Position numbers and translations under genes: made by a program
Shown: positions 7,951 through 15,307 of the stretch, in pieces
Layout of the letters: every line of letters begins with the position of its first letter
How positions within the stretch are numbered: the stretch's first letter is position 1
The notes under the pieces: model-generated
Databases searched by the model: none
Seen by the model: only the letters and a program-made list of their open reading frames with translations
What the model was told of the DNA's origin: nothing
DNA from: CTSOIL-112 sp049291875
GTDB taxonomy: Bacteria > Pseudomonadota > Gammaproteobacteria > Burkholderiales > Burkholderiaceae
Assembly (NCBI GenBank): GCA_049291875.1
Contig: JBATQE010000004.1
Span: forward strand, 124,001 to 188,000
DNA: 64,000 nt
Direction: 5' to 3'

Positions 7951-8006
7951 GATTGTGCCTCAGTTTGCCCGCTGTCGCGACCCAATTCTGTCGCGCCCAT
8001 ACGATT

Positions 8007-9923
8007 TTACGCCTCGACACCTTTTCGCTCGACATCGCGCACAATGTGTTCGATGAAGGCTGACACCGGCATCACGCCCATATCTTGATTGCCTCGTGCT
8101 CGCACGGCAACGGAATGGGCATCGCGCTCTTTGTCCCCAACCACGAGGATATAAGGCACTTTTTGCAAACTGTGTTCGCGAATTTTATACGTAATCTTCT
8201 CATTACGCAAATCTATTTGCACCCTAAGTCCTTGTTTTTCCAACTCTTGTGCCACTTGCGCGACATATTCGGCCTGAGATTGGGAAATATTGGCGATCAC
8301 GACCTGCACCGGCGCGAGCCAAGTCGGCAATGCACCGGCATGGTTTTCGATCAAAATACCGATGAATCGTTCCAACGAGCCGACAATCGCGCGGTGCAAC
8401 ATCACCGGCGTTTGGCGTTGATCGTTTTCGTCAATGTAGGTCGCGCCAAGGCGCTCCGGCATGAAGTAGTCGACCTGCATGGTGCCGCATTGCCACGAAC
8501 GGCCGATGGAGTCTTTCAAATGGTATTCGATTTTCGGCCCGTAGAATGCGCCCTCGCCCGGCAGCTCTTCCCACGTTACGCCGGATGCGCGAATCGCTTC
8601 GCGCATGGCGTTTTCCGCCTTGTCCCAAGTTTCATCCGAGCCAATGCGGTCGCTCGGACGCAGCGCCAGTTTGATCGCGACGTCATTAAAGCCAAAATCC
8701 GCGTAAACCTTGCGGGTCAACGCATTAAACGCCGCCACTTCAGACTGAATCTGATCCGGCGTGCAGAAAATATGACCGTCGTCTTGGGTAAAGCCGCGCA
8801 CGCGCATGATGCCATGCAGCGAACCGGAGGTTTCGTTGCGGTGACATTGACCAAACTCGCCAAAACGCAACGGCAAATCTTTGTAGCTGTGCAGTCCGTG
8901 GTTGTAAATCTGAATATGCCCCGGGCAGTTCATCGGTTTGAGCGCGTAGCTGCGGTTTTCCGATTCGGTGGTGAACATATTGTCTTTGTAATGCCCCCAG
9001 TGACCGGTTTTTTCCCACAGGCTGCTGTCCAAAATTTGAGGTGCTTTGACCTCTTGGTAGCCGTTTTCGCGATACACGCGACGCATGTATTGCTCGACCT
9101 CTTGCCAAATCGACCAGCCTTTGGCGTGCCAGAACACCAAACCAGGGGCTTCTTCTTGCATGTGGAATAAATCCAGCGCCTTGCCCAGTTTGCGGTGATC
9201 GCGTTTTTCCGCTTCCTCCAGCATGTGTAGGTAGGCCGCTTGATCCTCTTTTTTCGCCCAAGCCGTGCCGTAAATGCGTTGCAGCATTTCATTTTTTGAG
9301 TCGCCGCGCCAGTACGCACCCGCGACTTTCATCAATTTAAACACCTTCAGCTTGCCGGTAGACGGCACGTGCGGCCCGCGGCACAGATCGATGAATTCGC
9401 CCTCGCGGTACAGGCTGATTTTTTCGCCCGCCGGAATCGCGCCGATGATTTCAGCTTTGTAGTCTTCGCCCTGCGCCTTGAAAAAAGCGACCGCCTCGTC
9501 GCGACCCCAGACTTCGCGCGTGACTGGCTCGTCTTTTTTCGCCAATTCCGCCATTTTGTTTTCAATCGCGACCAAATCCTCCGGCGTGAACGGGCGCTTG
9601 TAGGCAAAATCATAGTAAAAACCGTTCTCAATCACCGGCCCGATGGTCACTTGCGCATCGGGATACAGCGATTTGACCGCATACGCAAGCAAATGCGCGG
9701 TCGAATGACGAATGACGTCCACGCCATCGGCGTCTTTATCGGTGATGATTGCGAGCTGCGCGTCGGCATCCATCAGGTACGAGGTATCCACCAACTCGCC
9801 ATTGACTTTGCCGGCCAGTGCGGCTTTGGCCAAACCGGTGCCGATGCTCTGCGCGACTTGAGCGACCGTGACCGGCGCGTCAAAACTGCGAACCGAACCG
9901 TCTGGGAGCGTGATGTTTACCAT
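8007..9923 (-). CDS. thrS: Threonyl-tRNA synthetase
   Basis: Class II synthetase charging tRNA-Thr, 638 residues, the full proteobacterial form. Domain order: TGS (about 1-60, starting MVNITLPDGSVRSF), the editing domain with the HSTAHLLAYAV metal-binding His pair and later Cys/His residues, the catalytic core with MNCPGHIQIY (zinc Cys), GFTQDDGHIF, and motif 3 HRAIVGSLERF, then the C-terminal anticodon-binding domain. AGAGGA precedes the ATG. It opens the thrS-infC-rpmI-rplT cluster; a terminator and tRNA-Val lie upstream. No tRNA-like operator or T-box was recognised. Confidence 0.98.
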   Translation of the reverse strand: MVNITLPDGSVRSFDAPVTVAQVAQSIGTGLAKAALAGKVNGELVDTSYLMDADAQLAIITDKDADGVDVIRHSTAHLLAYAVKSLYPDAQVTIGPVIENGFYYDFAYKRPFTPEDLVAIENKMAELAKKDEPVTREVWGRDEAVAFFKAQGEDYKAEIIGAIPAGEKISLYREGEFIDLCRGPHVPSTGKLKVFKLMKVAGAYWRGDSKNEMLQRIYGTAWAKKEDQAAYLHMLEEAEKRDHRKLGKALDLFHMQEEAPGLVFWHAKGWSIWQEVEQYMRRVYRENGYQEVKAPQILDSSLWEKTGHWGHYKDNMFTTESENRSYALKPMNCPGHIQIYNHGLHSYKDLPLRFGEFGQCHRNETSGSLHGIMRVRGFTQDDGHIFCTPDQIQSEVAAFNALTRKVYADFGFNDVAIKLALRPSDRIGSDETWDKAENAMREAIRASGVTWEELPGEGAFYGPKIEYHLKDSIGRSWQCGTMQVDYFMPERLGATYIDENDQRQTPVMLHRAIVGSLERFIGILIENHAGALPTWLAPVQVVIANISQSQAEYVAQVAQELEKQGLRVQIDLRNEKITYKIREHSLQKVPYILVVGDKERDAHSVAVRARGNQDMGVMPVSAFIEHIVRDVERKGVEA

Positions 9924-9963
9924 GATATCCTCTGTTTAAACCATTAAAAAACGAGCGTTGATA

Positions 9964-9993
9964 CAAAAAAAGACCCACTTGCGTGAGTCTTTT
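9964..9993 (-). terminator. Intrinsic terminator downstream of tRNA-Val, upstream of thrS
   Basis: On the minus strand a stem AAAAGACTCAC/GTGGGTCTTTT with one mismatch and a 4-base GCAA loop is followed by a T-run. It lies between the tRNA-Val gene and the thrS start, so it most simply ends the tRNA transcript and separates it from thrS; the thrS promoter must then lie in the remaining 40 bp or be reached by read-through. Confidence 0.8.
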
Positions 9994-10122
9994 ACCTAAT
10001 TTTACATGCTGCCCAAGGCGACTCACCGCGTCACAATTATCGTTGTGCCCGTTGTTGTGGCGATCGCGGTAGTGGCGGTGGTGGCGCTGATAAACAACAT
10101 CATAAATTCAATCAAAATTTTT

Positions 10123-10199
10123 TGGTAGGCGATATTGGATTCGAACCAACGACCTCCACGATGTCAACGTGGCGCTCTAACCAACTGAGCTAACCGCCT
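10123..10199 (-). tRNA. tRNA-Val (anticodon GAC)
   Basis: A complete cloverleaf can be folded on the minus strand: acceptor AGGCGGT/ATCGCCT (one G-U), D-arm GCTC/GAGC, anticodon stem CCACG/CGTGG with loop TTGACAT, T-arm GTTGG/CCAAT with TTCGAAT loop, discriminator A and encoded CCA. The GAC anticodon (complement at 10163-10165) reads GUC and GUU valine codons. It lies upstream of thrS in the same direction. The rest of the 355-bp gene-free stretch from 9924 to 10278 holds only the terminator listed separately. Confidence 0.97.
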
Positions 10200-10278
10200 A
10201 TACAGGAAAGGAGGGCATTATAGCACGCAACAAACGTTTTGACAAATACCGCTCACGAACGATGTATCTAAAAACGCA

Positions 10279-10776
10279 TCAACGCCGCTTGGACCACAAA
10301 ACAAACCATAAAAACGTCGTCACTGACAAGGTAATCAGCCCCCACACCGGGAAAGACAGGCCAAAAATCAGCGGCAGTTTGGCATTACAAAAACCACTGG
10401 CGGCGAACATCTCCGGCCACCATTGTGCCATTGGCAGACGATTGACAAAATTCTCCACCGGATCAATGCCGCACTGCGCCGAGGGTCGCATCAAAATCGA
10501 CACATGGTACGCCGCCACCGCAGCCCCAGCCAGACCCGATAACGCCGCCAAAAAATCCGCCCAGCGCGGCAATCGCCCCAGCAGCAGCCCGAACAAGGCA
10601 AACAAGCCCATCACCCAAAAACCATAGCGCTGCATCACGCACAGCGGACACGGCGCAATGTCAAGCCAGCGCTGCAAATACTCCGCCGCCGCCAGTGGCG
10701 CAACGCACATCAGCAGCAGAGCGGCATACCACAGGCGGTATGAGATTGGTCGTTGACTAAAACGCAATTTTCTCAT
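10279..10776 (-). CDS. dsbB: Disulfide bond formation protein B
   Basis: Inner-membrane protein of 165 residues that reoxidises periplasmic DsbA and passes electrons to quinone. Four hydrophobic segments are visible. The first periplasmic loop carries the CPLC pair (Cys43, Cys46) followed by the conserved QRY segment; the second carries Cys102 (SAQCGID) and Cys130, the pair that exchanges with DsbA. The C-terminus is short and basic. The ribosome-binding site is weak (AAAGA). It is transcribed away from purD and has no obvious operon partner. Confidence 0.95.
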   Translation of the reverse strand: MRKLRFSQRPISYRLWYAALLLMCVAPLAAAEYLQRWLDIAPCPLCVMQRYGFWVMGLFALFGLLLGRLPRWADFLAALSGLAGAAVAAYHVSILMRPSAQCGIDPVENFVNRLPMAQWWPEMFAASGFCNAKLPLIFGLSFPVWGLITLSVTTFLWFVLWSKRR

Positions 10777-10916
10777 CGAATGTCTTTCTGTATCAATTTG
10801 CCATCAATCTGAATATTCTTGGCGCAAACACGCGCAACTGTACAAGATATTTCAGACCGACTCCAGATAAACCAGTAAAATAACGCTTGTTTTTGCAAAA
10901 ATTTAGGATAAACGCA

Positions 10917-12188
10917 ATGAAAGTATTGGTCATCGGATCAGGTGGGCGCGAACACGCCTTGGCATGGAAACTGGCACAATCGAACAAAGTGAACGCGGTG
11001 TTTGTCGCGCCGGGCAACGCCGGCACGGCAAAACTGCCGAAAACCACCAACATCACGCAGGTGGATAACGCCGCACTGGTGCAATTTGCCAAGACCAACG
11101 CCATTGACCTGACCGTGGTGGGACCCGAAGCGCCGCTGGCCAAAGCTGTGGTGGACGCATTTCGCGCCGAAGGATTGGCGATTTTCGGCCCGACCAAAGC
11201 CGCCGCGCAGCTTGAAAGCTCCAAAGCCTTTGCCAAAGACTTCATGGCGCGGCACAACATTCCCACCGCCTTCTACGGCGTCTTCACCGATGCGCAAGAA
11301 GCACACGATTACGTGAACCAACACGGCGCACCGATTGTCGTCAAAGCCGACGGCTTGGCCGCTGGCAAAGGCGTGGTGGTCGCCATGACCGAAGCCGAAG
11401 CACACAAAGCAATCGACGATATGCTCGGAGGCAATCGCCTCGGCGATGCCGGTGCGCGCGTGGTGATCGAAGAATTTTTAGCGGGCGAAGAAGCCAGCTT
11501 CATCGTGTTGTGCGATGGCGAGCACGCACTGCCGTTGGCCACATCTCAGGATCACAAACGCCTGCTGGACGGCGACCAAGGCCCGAACACCGGCGGCATG
11601 GGCGCGTATTCGCCTGCCCCCGTGGTCACGCCTGCCGTATACGAACGCGCGATGAACGAAGTGATTTACCCAACGCTGAGCGGCATGAAAGCCGACGGCA
11701 TCGTATTCACCGGCTTTTTGTACGCGGGCTTAATGATTGCACCCGATGGCTCGATCAAAGTGTTGGAATTCAATTGCCGCATGGGCGATCCGGAAACACA
11801 GCCTATCATGCGCCGCCTGAATTCCGACCTGTTTGATGTATTGTCCGCCGCAACACAAGGCAAGCTCAACGAAGTGCAATTGGATTGGAGCAACGACGTC
11901 GCGCTCGGCGTGGTGCTGGCCGCAGAGAAATACCCCGACACACCGCGCACCGGTGATGTACTGCGAATCGCCGAGGACAGCGACACATGCGTGACCTTCC
12001 ACGCCGGCACACAAATCAACTCCGAAAATATGCCCGTTACCAGCGGCGGCCGCGTACTGTGCGTCACCGCCACCGCGCCGACCTTGCGCGAAGCGCAGGC
12101 GCTGGCCTACGCACACATTGAAGGCATCCGCTTTACCGGTATGCAGTACCGCAGCGACATCGGTTACCGTGCCGTGGATTTGATCTGA
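10917..12188 (+). CDS. purD: Phosphoribosylamine-glycine ligase
   Basis: ATP-grasp enzyme of de novo purine synthesis that joins phosphoribosylamine and glycine to give GAR. The 423 residues show the N-terminal MKVLVIGSGGREHALAWKL, the conserved VVGPEAPLA, KADGLAAGKGVVVA in the ATP-binding region, QDHKRLLDGDQGPNTGGMG and the metal-binding EFNCRMGDPETQ. The start at 10917 has AGGA eight bases upstream; ten further in-frame codons upstream are not used by the family. nadD follows after 5 bp, so the two are cotranscribed. Confidence 0.97.
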   Translation: MKVLVIGSGGREHALAWKLAQSNKVNAVFVAPGNAGTAKLPKTTNITQVDNAALVQFAKTNAIDLTVVGPEAPLAKAVVDAFRAEGLAIFGPTKAAAQLESSKAFAKDFMARHNIPTAFYGVFTDAQEAHDYVNQHGAPIVVKADGLAAGKGVVVAMTEAEAHKAIDDMLGGNRLGDAGARVVIEEFLAGEEASFIVLCDGEHALPLATSQDHKRLLDGDQGPNTGGMGAYSPAPVVTPAVYERAMNEVIYPTLSGMKADGIVFTGFLYAGLMIAPDGSIKVLEFNCRMGDPETQPIMRRLNSDLFDVLSAATQGKLNEVQLDWSNDVALGVVLAAEKYPDTPRTGDVLRIAEDSDTCVTFHAGTQINSENMPVTSGGRVLCVTATAPTLREAQALAYAHIEGIRFTGMQYRSDIGYRAVDLI

Positions 12189-12193
12189 ATGCA

Positions 12194-12889
12194 ATGATGA
12201 ATGCCGCCGAACATACGCCATCTGTGATTTTATTCGGCGGCAGTTTCAATCCGCCGCATCGGGCGCATTTTCGCATCGCCCACGCGGCATTGGATGCATT
12301 TGCTCCTGCGTGTATGCAGATCATCCCGAGCGGCCAACCGTGGCAGAAGCCGCACGTCGCGCCTGCCGAGCACCGTTTGGCCATGCTGCGACTGGCCATG
12401 GCCGACGATCAGGCGCATTGGCAAACCGAGCACACGACCCGCTATCCGATTACCATCAATCCGTTGGAAATCGAGCGCGACCAGCCCTCCTACACCATTG
12501 ATACCGTGCGAGCGCTGCGACAATCCGCGCCCGATACACGCTTTATTTGGCTGATCGGCTCCGACCAACTGGCCAATTTTCACACTTGGCGCAACTGGCG
12601 CGACATCCTCACCTACACCCACATTGCGGTGGCGCAGCGCGCAGGGCACGAGATCAGCTACGAACAACTGATCGATCCGCAACTACGCGATTACTACCGC
12701 CAAAACCACTGTGAGGCCTCAGATTCAGTTTGGCGCCAACAACGCAGCGGCCTCTTCATCGAGTTCCCCGCACCAGCCATTGCCGTCTCATCGACACAGA
12801 TTCGCGCACAAATCCGCACCGGTCAGACCGCACCGGACATCACAAAAAGTGTAGAAAAATACATACTCGAACACGATCTATACAAATAA
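12194..12889 (+). CDS. nadD: Nicotinate-nucleotide adenylyltransferase
   Basis: Transfers AMP from ATP to nicotinate mononucleotide in NAD synthesis. The 231-residue product has the nucleotidyltransferase signature FGGSFNPPHRAH near residues 14-25 (the HxGH-like motif is PHRAH), the RFIWLIGSDQLANFHTW segment and the C-terminal SSTQIRAQI motif that contacts the triphosphate. Two ATG codons in tandem start the frame, without a clear ribosome-binding site; translation is probably coupled to purD, whose stop is 5 bp away. The usual partners rsfS and rlmH are not downstream. Confidence 0.95.
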   Translation: MMNAAEHTPSVILFGGSFNPPHRAHFRIAHAALDAFAPACMQIIPSGQPWQKPHVAPAEHRLAMLRLAMADDQAHWQTEHTTRYPITINPLEIERDQPSYTIDTVRALRQSAPDTRFIWLIGSDQLANFHTWRNWRDILTYTHIAVAQRAGHEISYEQLIDPQLRDYYRQNHCEASDSVWRQQRSGLFIEFPAPAIAVSSTQIRAQIRTGQTAPDITKSVEKYILEHDLYK

Positions 12890-12896
12890 TCCAAAA

Positions 12897-12921
12897 TTTT
12901 ATGTTGCGACGCAACATAAAA
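12897..12921. repeat. 25-bp palindrome after nadD
   Basis: Perfect 11-base arms TTTTATGTTGC and GCAACATAAAA flank GAC. It starts 8 bp after the nadD stop. The arms end in T4 and A4, so it could form a terminator-like hairpin but lacks a GC-rich stem and a following T-run on the plus strand; a protein-binding operator is equally possible. The core TGCGACGCAACA recurs once at 13045-13056, 20-odd bp before the promoter at 13078. Confidence 0.7.
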
Positions 12922-13077
12922 CAATAATCGTTAATGACATAAATACATTAAAAAAATATTCATAACTCATTGATTTAATTGAAAATACAATCAAAATATC
13001 TTAATCCAACCAGATACGCCTCGACTGAAATCGTTTTATTACACTGCGACGCAACAACGAAAGATACAAAACACCGC

Positions 13078-13106
13078 TTGTCAAGCCAAAAAACCCTTGA
13101 TATAGT
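13078..13106 (+). promoter_or_regulatory. Sigma-70 promoter for candidate small RNA
   Basis: TTGTCA (13078-13083) and TATAGT (13101-13106) are separated by exactly 17 bp, a near-consensus pair. Transcription would begin around 13112-13114. No plausible gene start follows, and an intrinsic terminator lies about 170 bp downstream. Confidence 0.7.
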
Positions 13107-13111
13107 CACGG

Positions 13112-13305
13112 CACCTTCACACACGCAAGTGTTTGAGCATGTCGCAAATCGATTGACTCACGCCTGATAGGCGTTCACTTCGCAACAGTCGGTTTGAACA
13201 TGTCGCTGAATTCGTAAAGAAGTTTGGCAGGAGACAACCCGAGCAAGCATGTACTTGCTAAAAAACAATAAGAAACAAAAGGCGACCCCGAAACGGGTCG
13301 CCTTT
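13112..13305 (+). ncRNA. Candidate small RNA, about 190 nt
   Basis: The 452-bp gap between nadD and ubiA contains a good promoter, about 170 bp without a credible protein, and a strong terminator at 13276-13305. The predicted transcript has several stems: ACGCC/GGCGT around 13160; a longer stem pairing GATTGACT (near 13150) with AGTCGGTT; and GCAAGT (13125-13130) with ACTTGC (13253-13258), which would close a rod of about 130 nt, competing with a local GCAAG/CTTGC hairpin. A motif GTTTGA-rich CATGTCGC occurs twice. Size and rod shape recall 6S RNA, but its sequence signature was not recognised, so identity is left open. Confidence 0.55.
13276..13305. terminator. Bidirectional intrinsic terminator
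   Basis: A 12-bp stem AAAAGGCGACCC/GGGTCGCCTTTT with loop CGAAAC. The A-run on one side and T-run on the other make it usable from both directions: for the small-RNA candidate on the plus strand and for ubiA, which ends 36 bp away on the minus strand. Confidence 0.88.
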
Positions 13306-13341
13306 TACATTCAGATGCACTCTCTTTCGCCGATCACATCC

Positions 13342-14193
13342 CTACCACGTTCCCAATACGACCCCCGCAAACACCGCCACACCGAGCCAATGATTGTGCA
13401 AAAAAGCCTTGAAACACGCCATGCGCTCGCGCCCGCGAATCAGCGTGTAATGATAACCAGCAATCGCCATCGCAATCAGCAAACAGACAAAATACAGCCC
13501 ATTCCAGCCCGCCTGCATCCCCAGCAGCCACATAATCACGAAAAACAGCGCGTAGCACATCATTACCTCCGCCACATCGTATCGACCAAAGGTAATCGCT
13601 GAGGTTTTGATACCGATTTTCAGATCATCGTTTTTATCGACCATGGCGTATTCGGTGTCATACGCAATCGTCCAAAACACATTGGCGATCAACAACCACC
13701 ACGCCACTGCCGGAATCTGTCCCTGCACCGATGCAAACGCCATCGGAATCCCAAAGCCAAAGGCAATGCCCAAATACGCCTGCGGAATCGCGAAAAATCG
13801 TTTGAAAAACGGATATGATCCGGCCAGAACCGCCGCCACCAAGGACAATTTCACACTCAGCGGATTGAGAAACAGCAGTAAAAATGCAGCCATCAAAGTC
13901 AGAGCCAAAGCCAGCAGCAGCGCCTCGCGCGTTGTCACCTTGCCTGACGTCAACGGACGATTGACGGTGCGCTCAACATGTCGGTCAAAATCACGGTCGG
14001 CATAGTCATTGATTACACAACCCGCCGAACGCATCAGCACCGTACCCAGCACAAAAATCACGATCAGTTTAAACGACGGCCAGCCGCCCGCCGCCCACCA
14101 CAACCCCCACAGCGTCGGCCAGAGCAACAATAAAATCCCAATCGGCTTATCCAAACGTGCCAACTGTACGTACAAACGCAAACGATCCACCAT
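13342..14193 (-). CDS. ubiA: 4-hydroxybenzoate polyprenyltransferase
   Basis: Integral-membrane enzyme attaching the polyprenyl tail to 4-hydroxybenzoate in ubiquinone synthesis. The 283 residues contain about nine hydrophobic helices and both Asp-rich diphosphate-binding motifs: NDYADRDFDRHVERT (about 62-76) and YDTEYAMVDKNDD. The start ATG at 14193 follows AAGG; a GTG four codons upstream is less likely. It is co-oriented with oxyR and recG. A second UbiA-superfamily gene (menA-like) lies at 36.6 kb but has a different motif set. Confidence 0.95.
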   Translation of the reverse strand: MVDRLRLYVQLARLDKPIGILLLLWPTLWGLWWAAGGWPSFKLIVIFVLGTVLMRSAGCVINDYADRDFDRHVERTVNRPLTSGKVTTREALLLALALTLMAAFLLLFLNPLSVKLSLVAAVLAGSYPFFKRFFAIPQAYLGIAFGFGIPMAFASVQGQIPAVAWWLLIANVFWTIAYDTEYAMVDKNDDLKIGIKTSAITFGRYDVAEVMMCYALFFVIMWLLGMQAGWNGLYFVCLLIAMAIAGYHYTLIRGRERMACFKAFLHNHWLGVAVFAGVVLGTW

Positions 14194-14288
14194 GCACCTT
14201 TTCACGTTATTAATATTTAAACCGCACGCAATCGCGCCGCAGCATTCTATTTAAAGCACCCAAGTCAAATCACGCACATTCAACGACC

Positions 14289-15287
14289 TCAATGCGCCGC
14301 CGACGCAACGCACGCAGCCATTGACGCACGATGCTCACCACGGTCATTCAGCATACGCACGCCGCTCAAATCGCAGTCGCGCACCGCTTGCGCCAGCGCA
14401 CGACACGCCGCCTCACGGCTGAAATTTTTACGCCAGATCAGCACCACGCGGCGATGCGGCGTATGCGTATCGGACTTTTTGCCGTGCACCAGCGGCACAT
14501 ACGACAGCGGGTAGTCCTCGCTTTGGCTTTTCGGCACGGCCAAGGCAGGCAATACGGTGATGCCAATCCCCGCCGCCGCCATGTAGCGCAGCGTTTCCAG
14601 CGAAGAGCCTTCAAAATTGCGCTGCAAACCATCTTCTTCCACTTTGTACAGCGGCGCGTCCGGCGTCGCTTCCAGCACATGATCGCGGAAACAATGTCCT
14701 GCGCCCAACACCAGCAAGGACTCTTTGCGCAGCTCATGACTGTTGATCTGCGTCTTTTTCGCCAGCGGATGCGCCTGCGGCAAGGTCACGAAAAACGACT
14801 CATCGTACACGGGTTCGACTTCCAAACCCGCCTCGGCAATCGGCAGCGCCAAAATCGCCGCATCCAGCCGCCCCTGTTTCACCCATTCGATCAAATGGTG
14901 CGTGTACTCCTCCTGCACGATCAGCGGCATCTGCGGGTAATGTTTAAACATATGCGACATCAGGTGCGGCAACAGGTACGGCGCGATGCTGTAAATCACG
15001 CCAATATGCAGCGGCCCGGCCAACGGGTCGCGCCCATGCACGACCATATCCTTGATCGCCGAGACCTGCGAGAGCACCTGTTGCGCCTGCGCCACCACCT
15101 GCTCGCCGACGGCAGTCACGCTCACATCCTGCATGCTGCGCTCAAACAAAGTCACACCCAATTCCGCTTCGAGTTTGCGAATCGCCACCGACAGCGTGGG
15201 TTGACTGACAAAGCACGCCGCCGCCGCACGGCCAAAGTGTTTTTCGCGCGCCAGCGCGACCACATAGCGCAATTCCGTTAAAGTCAT
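14289..15287 (-). CDS. oxyR: OxyR-type LysR regulator lacking the resolving cysteine
   Basis: LysR-family regulator of 332 residues. Residues 1-60 form the winged helix (MTLTELRYVVALAREKHFGR, VSQPTLSVAIRKLE); the rest is the two-lobed sensor domain. The segment GAGHCFRDHVLEATPDAP aligns with the redox site of E. coli OxyR (GHCLRDQ... with Cys199 and Cys208). Here the peroxidatic Cys is present at exactly residue 199, but the position of Cys208 is Thr. Neighbours ubiA and recG match the usual betaproteobacterial oxyR context. AAGGAGG precedes the ATG at 15287. Peroxide sensing through the Cys199-Cys208 disulfide is therefore not possible; sulfenic-acid or mixed-disulfide sensing, or a partner among the C-terminal cysteines, would be needed. 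Confidence 0.88.
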   Translation of the reverse strand: MTLTELRYVVALAREKHFGRAAAACFVSQPTLSVAIRKLEAELGVTLFERSMQDVSVTAVGEQVVAQAQQVLSQVSAIKDMVVHGRDPLAGPLHIGVIYSIAPYLLPHLMSHMFKHYPQMPLIVQEEYTHHLIEWVKQGRLDAAILALPIAEAGLEVEPVYDESFFVTLPQAHPLAKKTQINSHELRKESLLVLGAGHCFRDHVLEATPDAPLYKVEEDGLQRNFEGSSLETLRYMAAAGIGITVLPALAVPKSQSEDYPLSYVPLVHGKKSDTHTPHRRVVLIWRKNFSREAACRALAQAVRDCDLSGVRMLNDRGEHRASMAACVASAAH

Positions 15288-15307
15288 CACCCCTCCTTGT
15301 ATTTATT

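Noticed and set aside
9924..10122. T-box or tRNA-like operator before thrS
   Set aside because: Only a simple terminator hairpin is visible; no T-box consensus or anticodon-like loop was recognised.
13112..13305. Definite 6S RNA call
   Set aside because: Length and possible end pairing fit, but the conserved bubble and sequence landmarks could not be identified by eye, so it is listed only as a candidate small RNA.
13249..13602. Plus-strand open frame starting inside the small-RNA candidate
   Set aside because: It runs through the terminator hairpin and then antisense to ubiA, with no ribosome-binding site and no recognisable domain.
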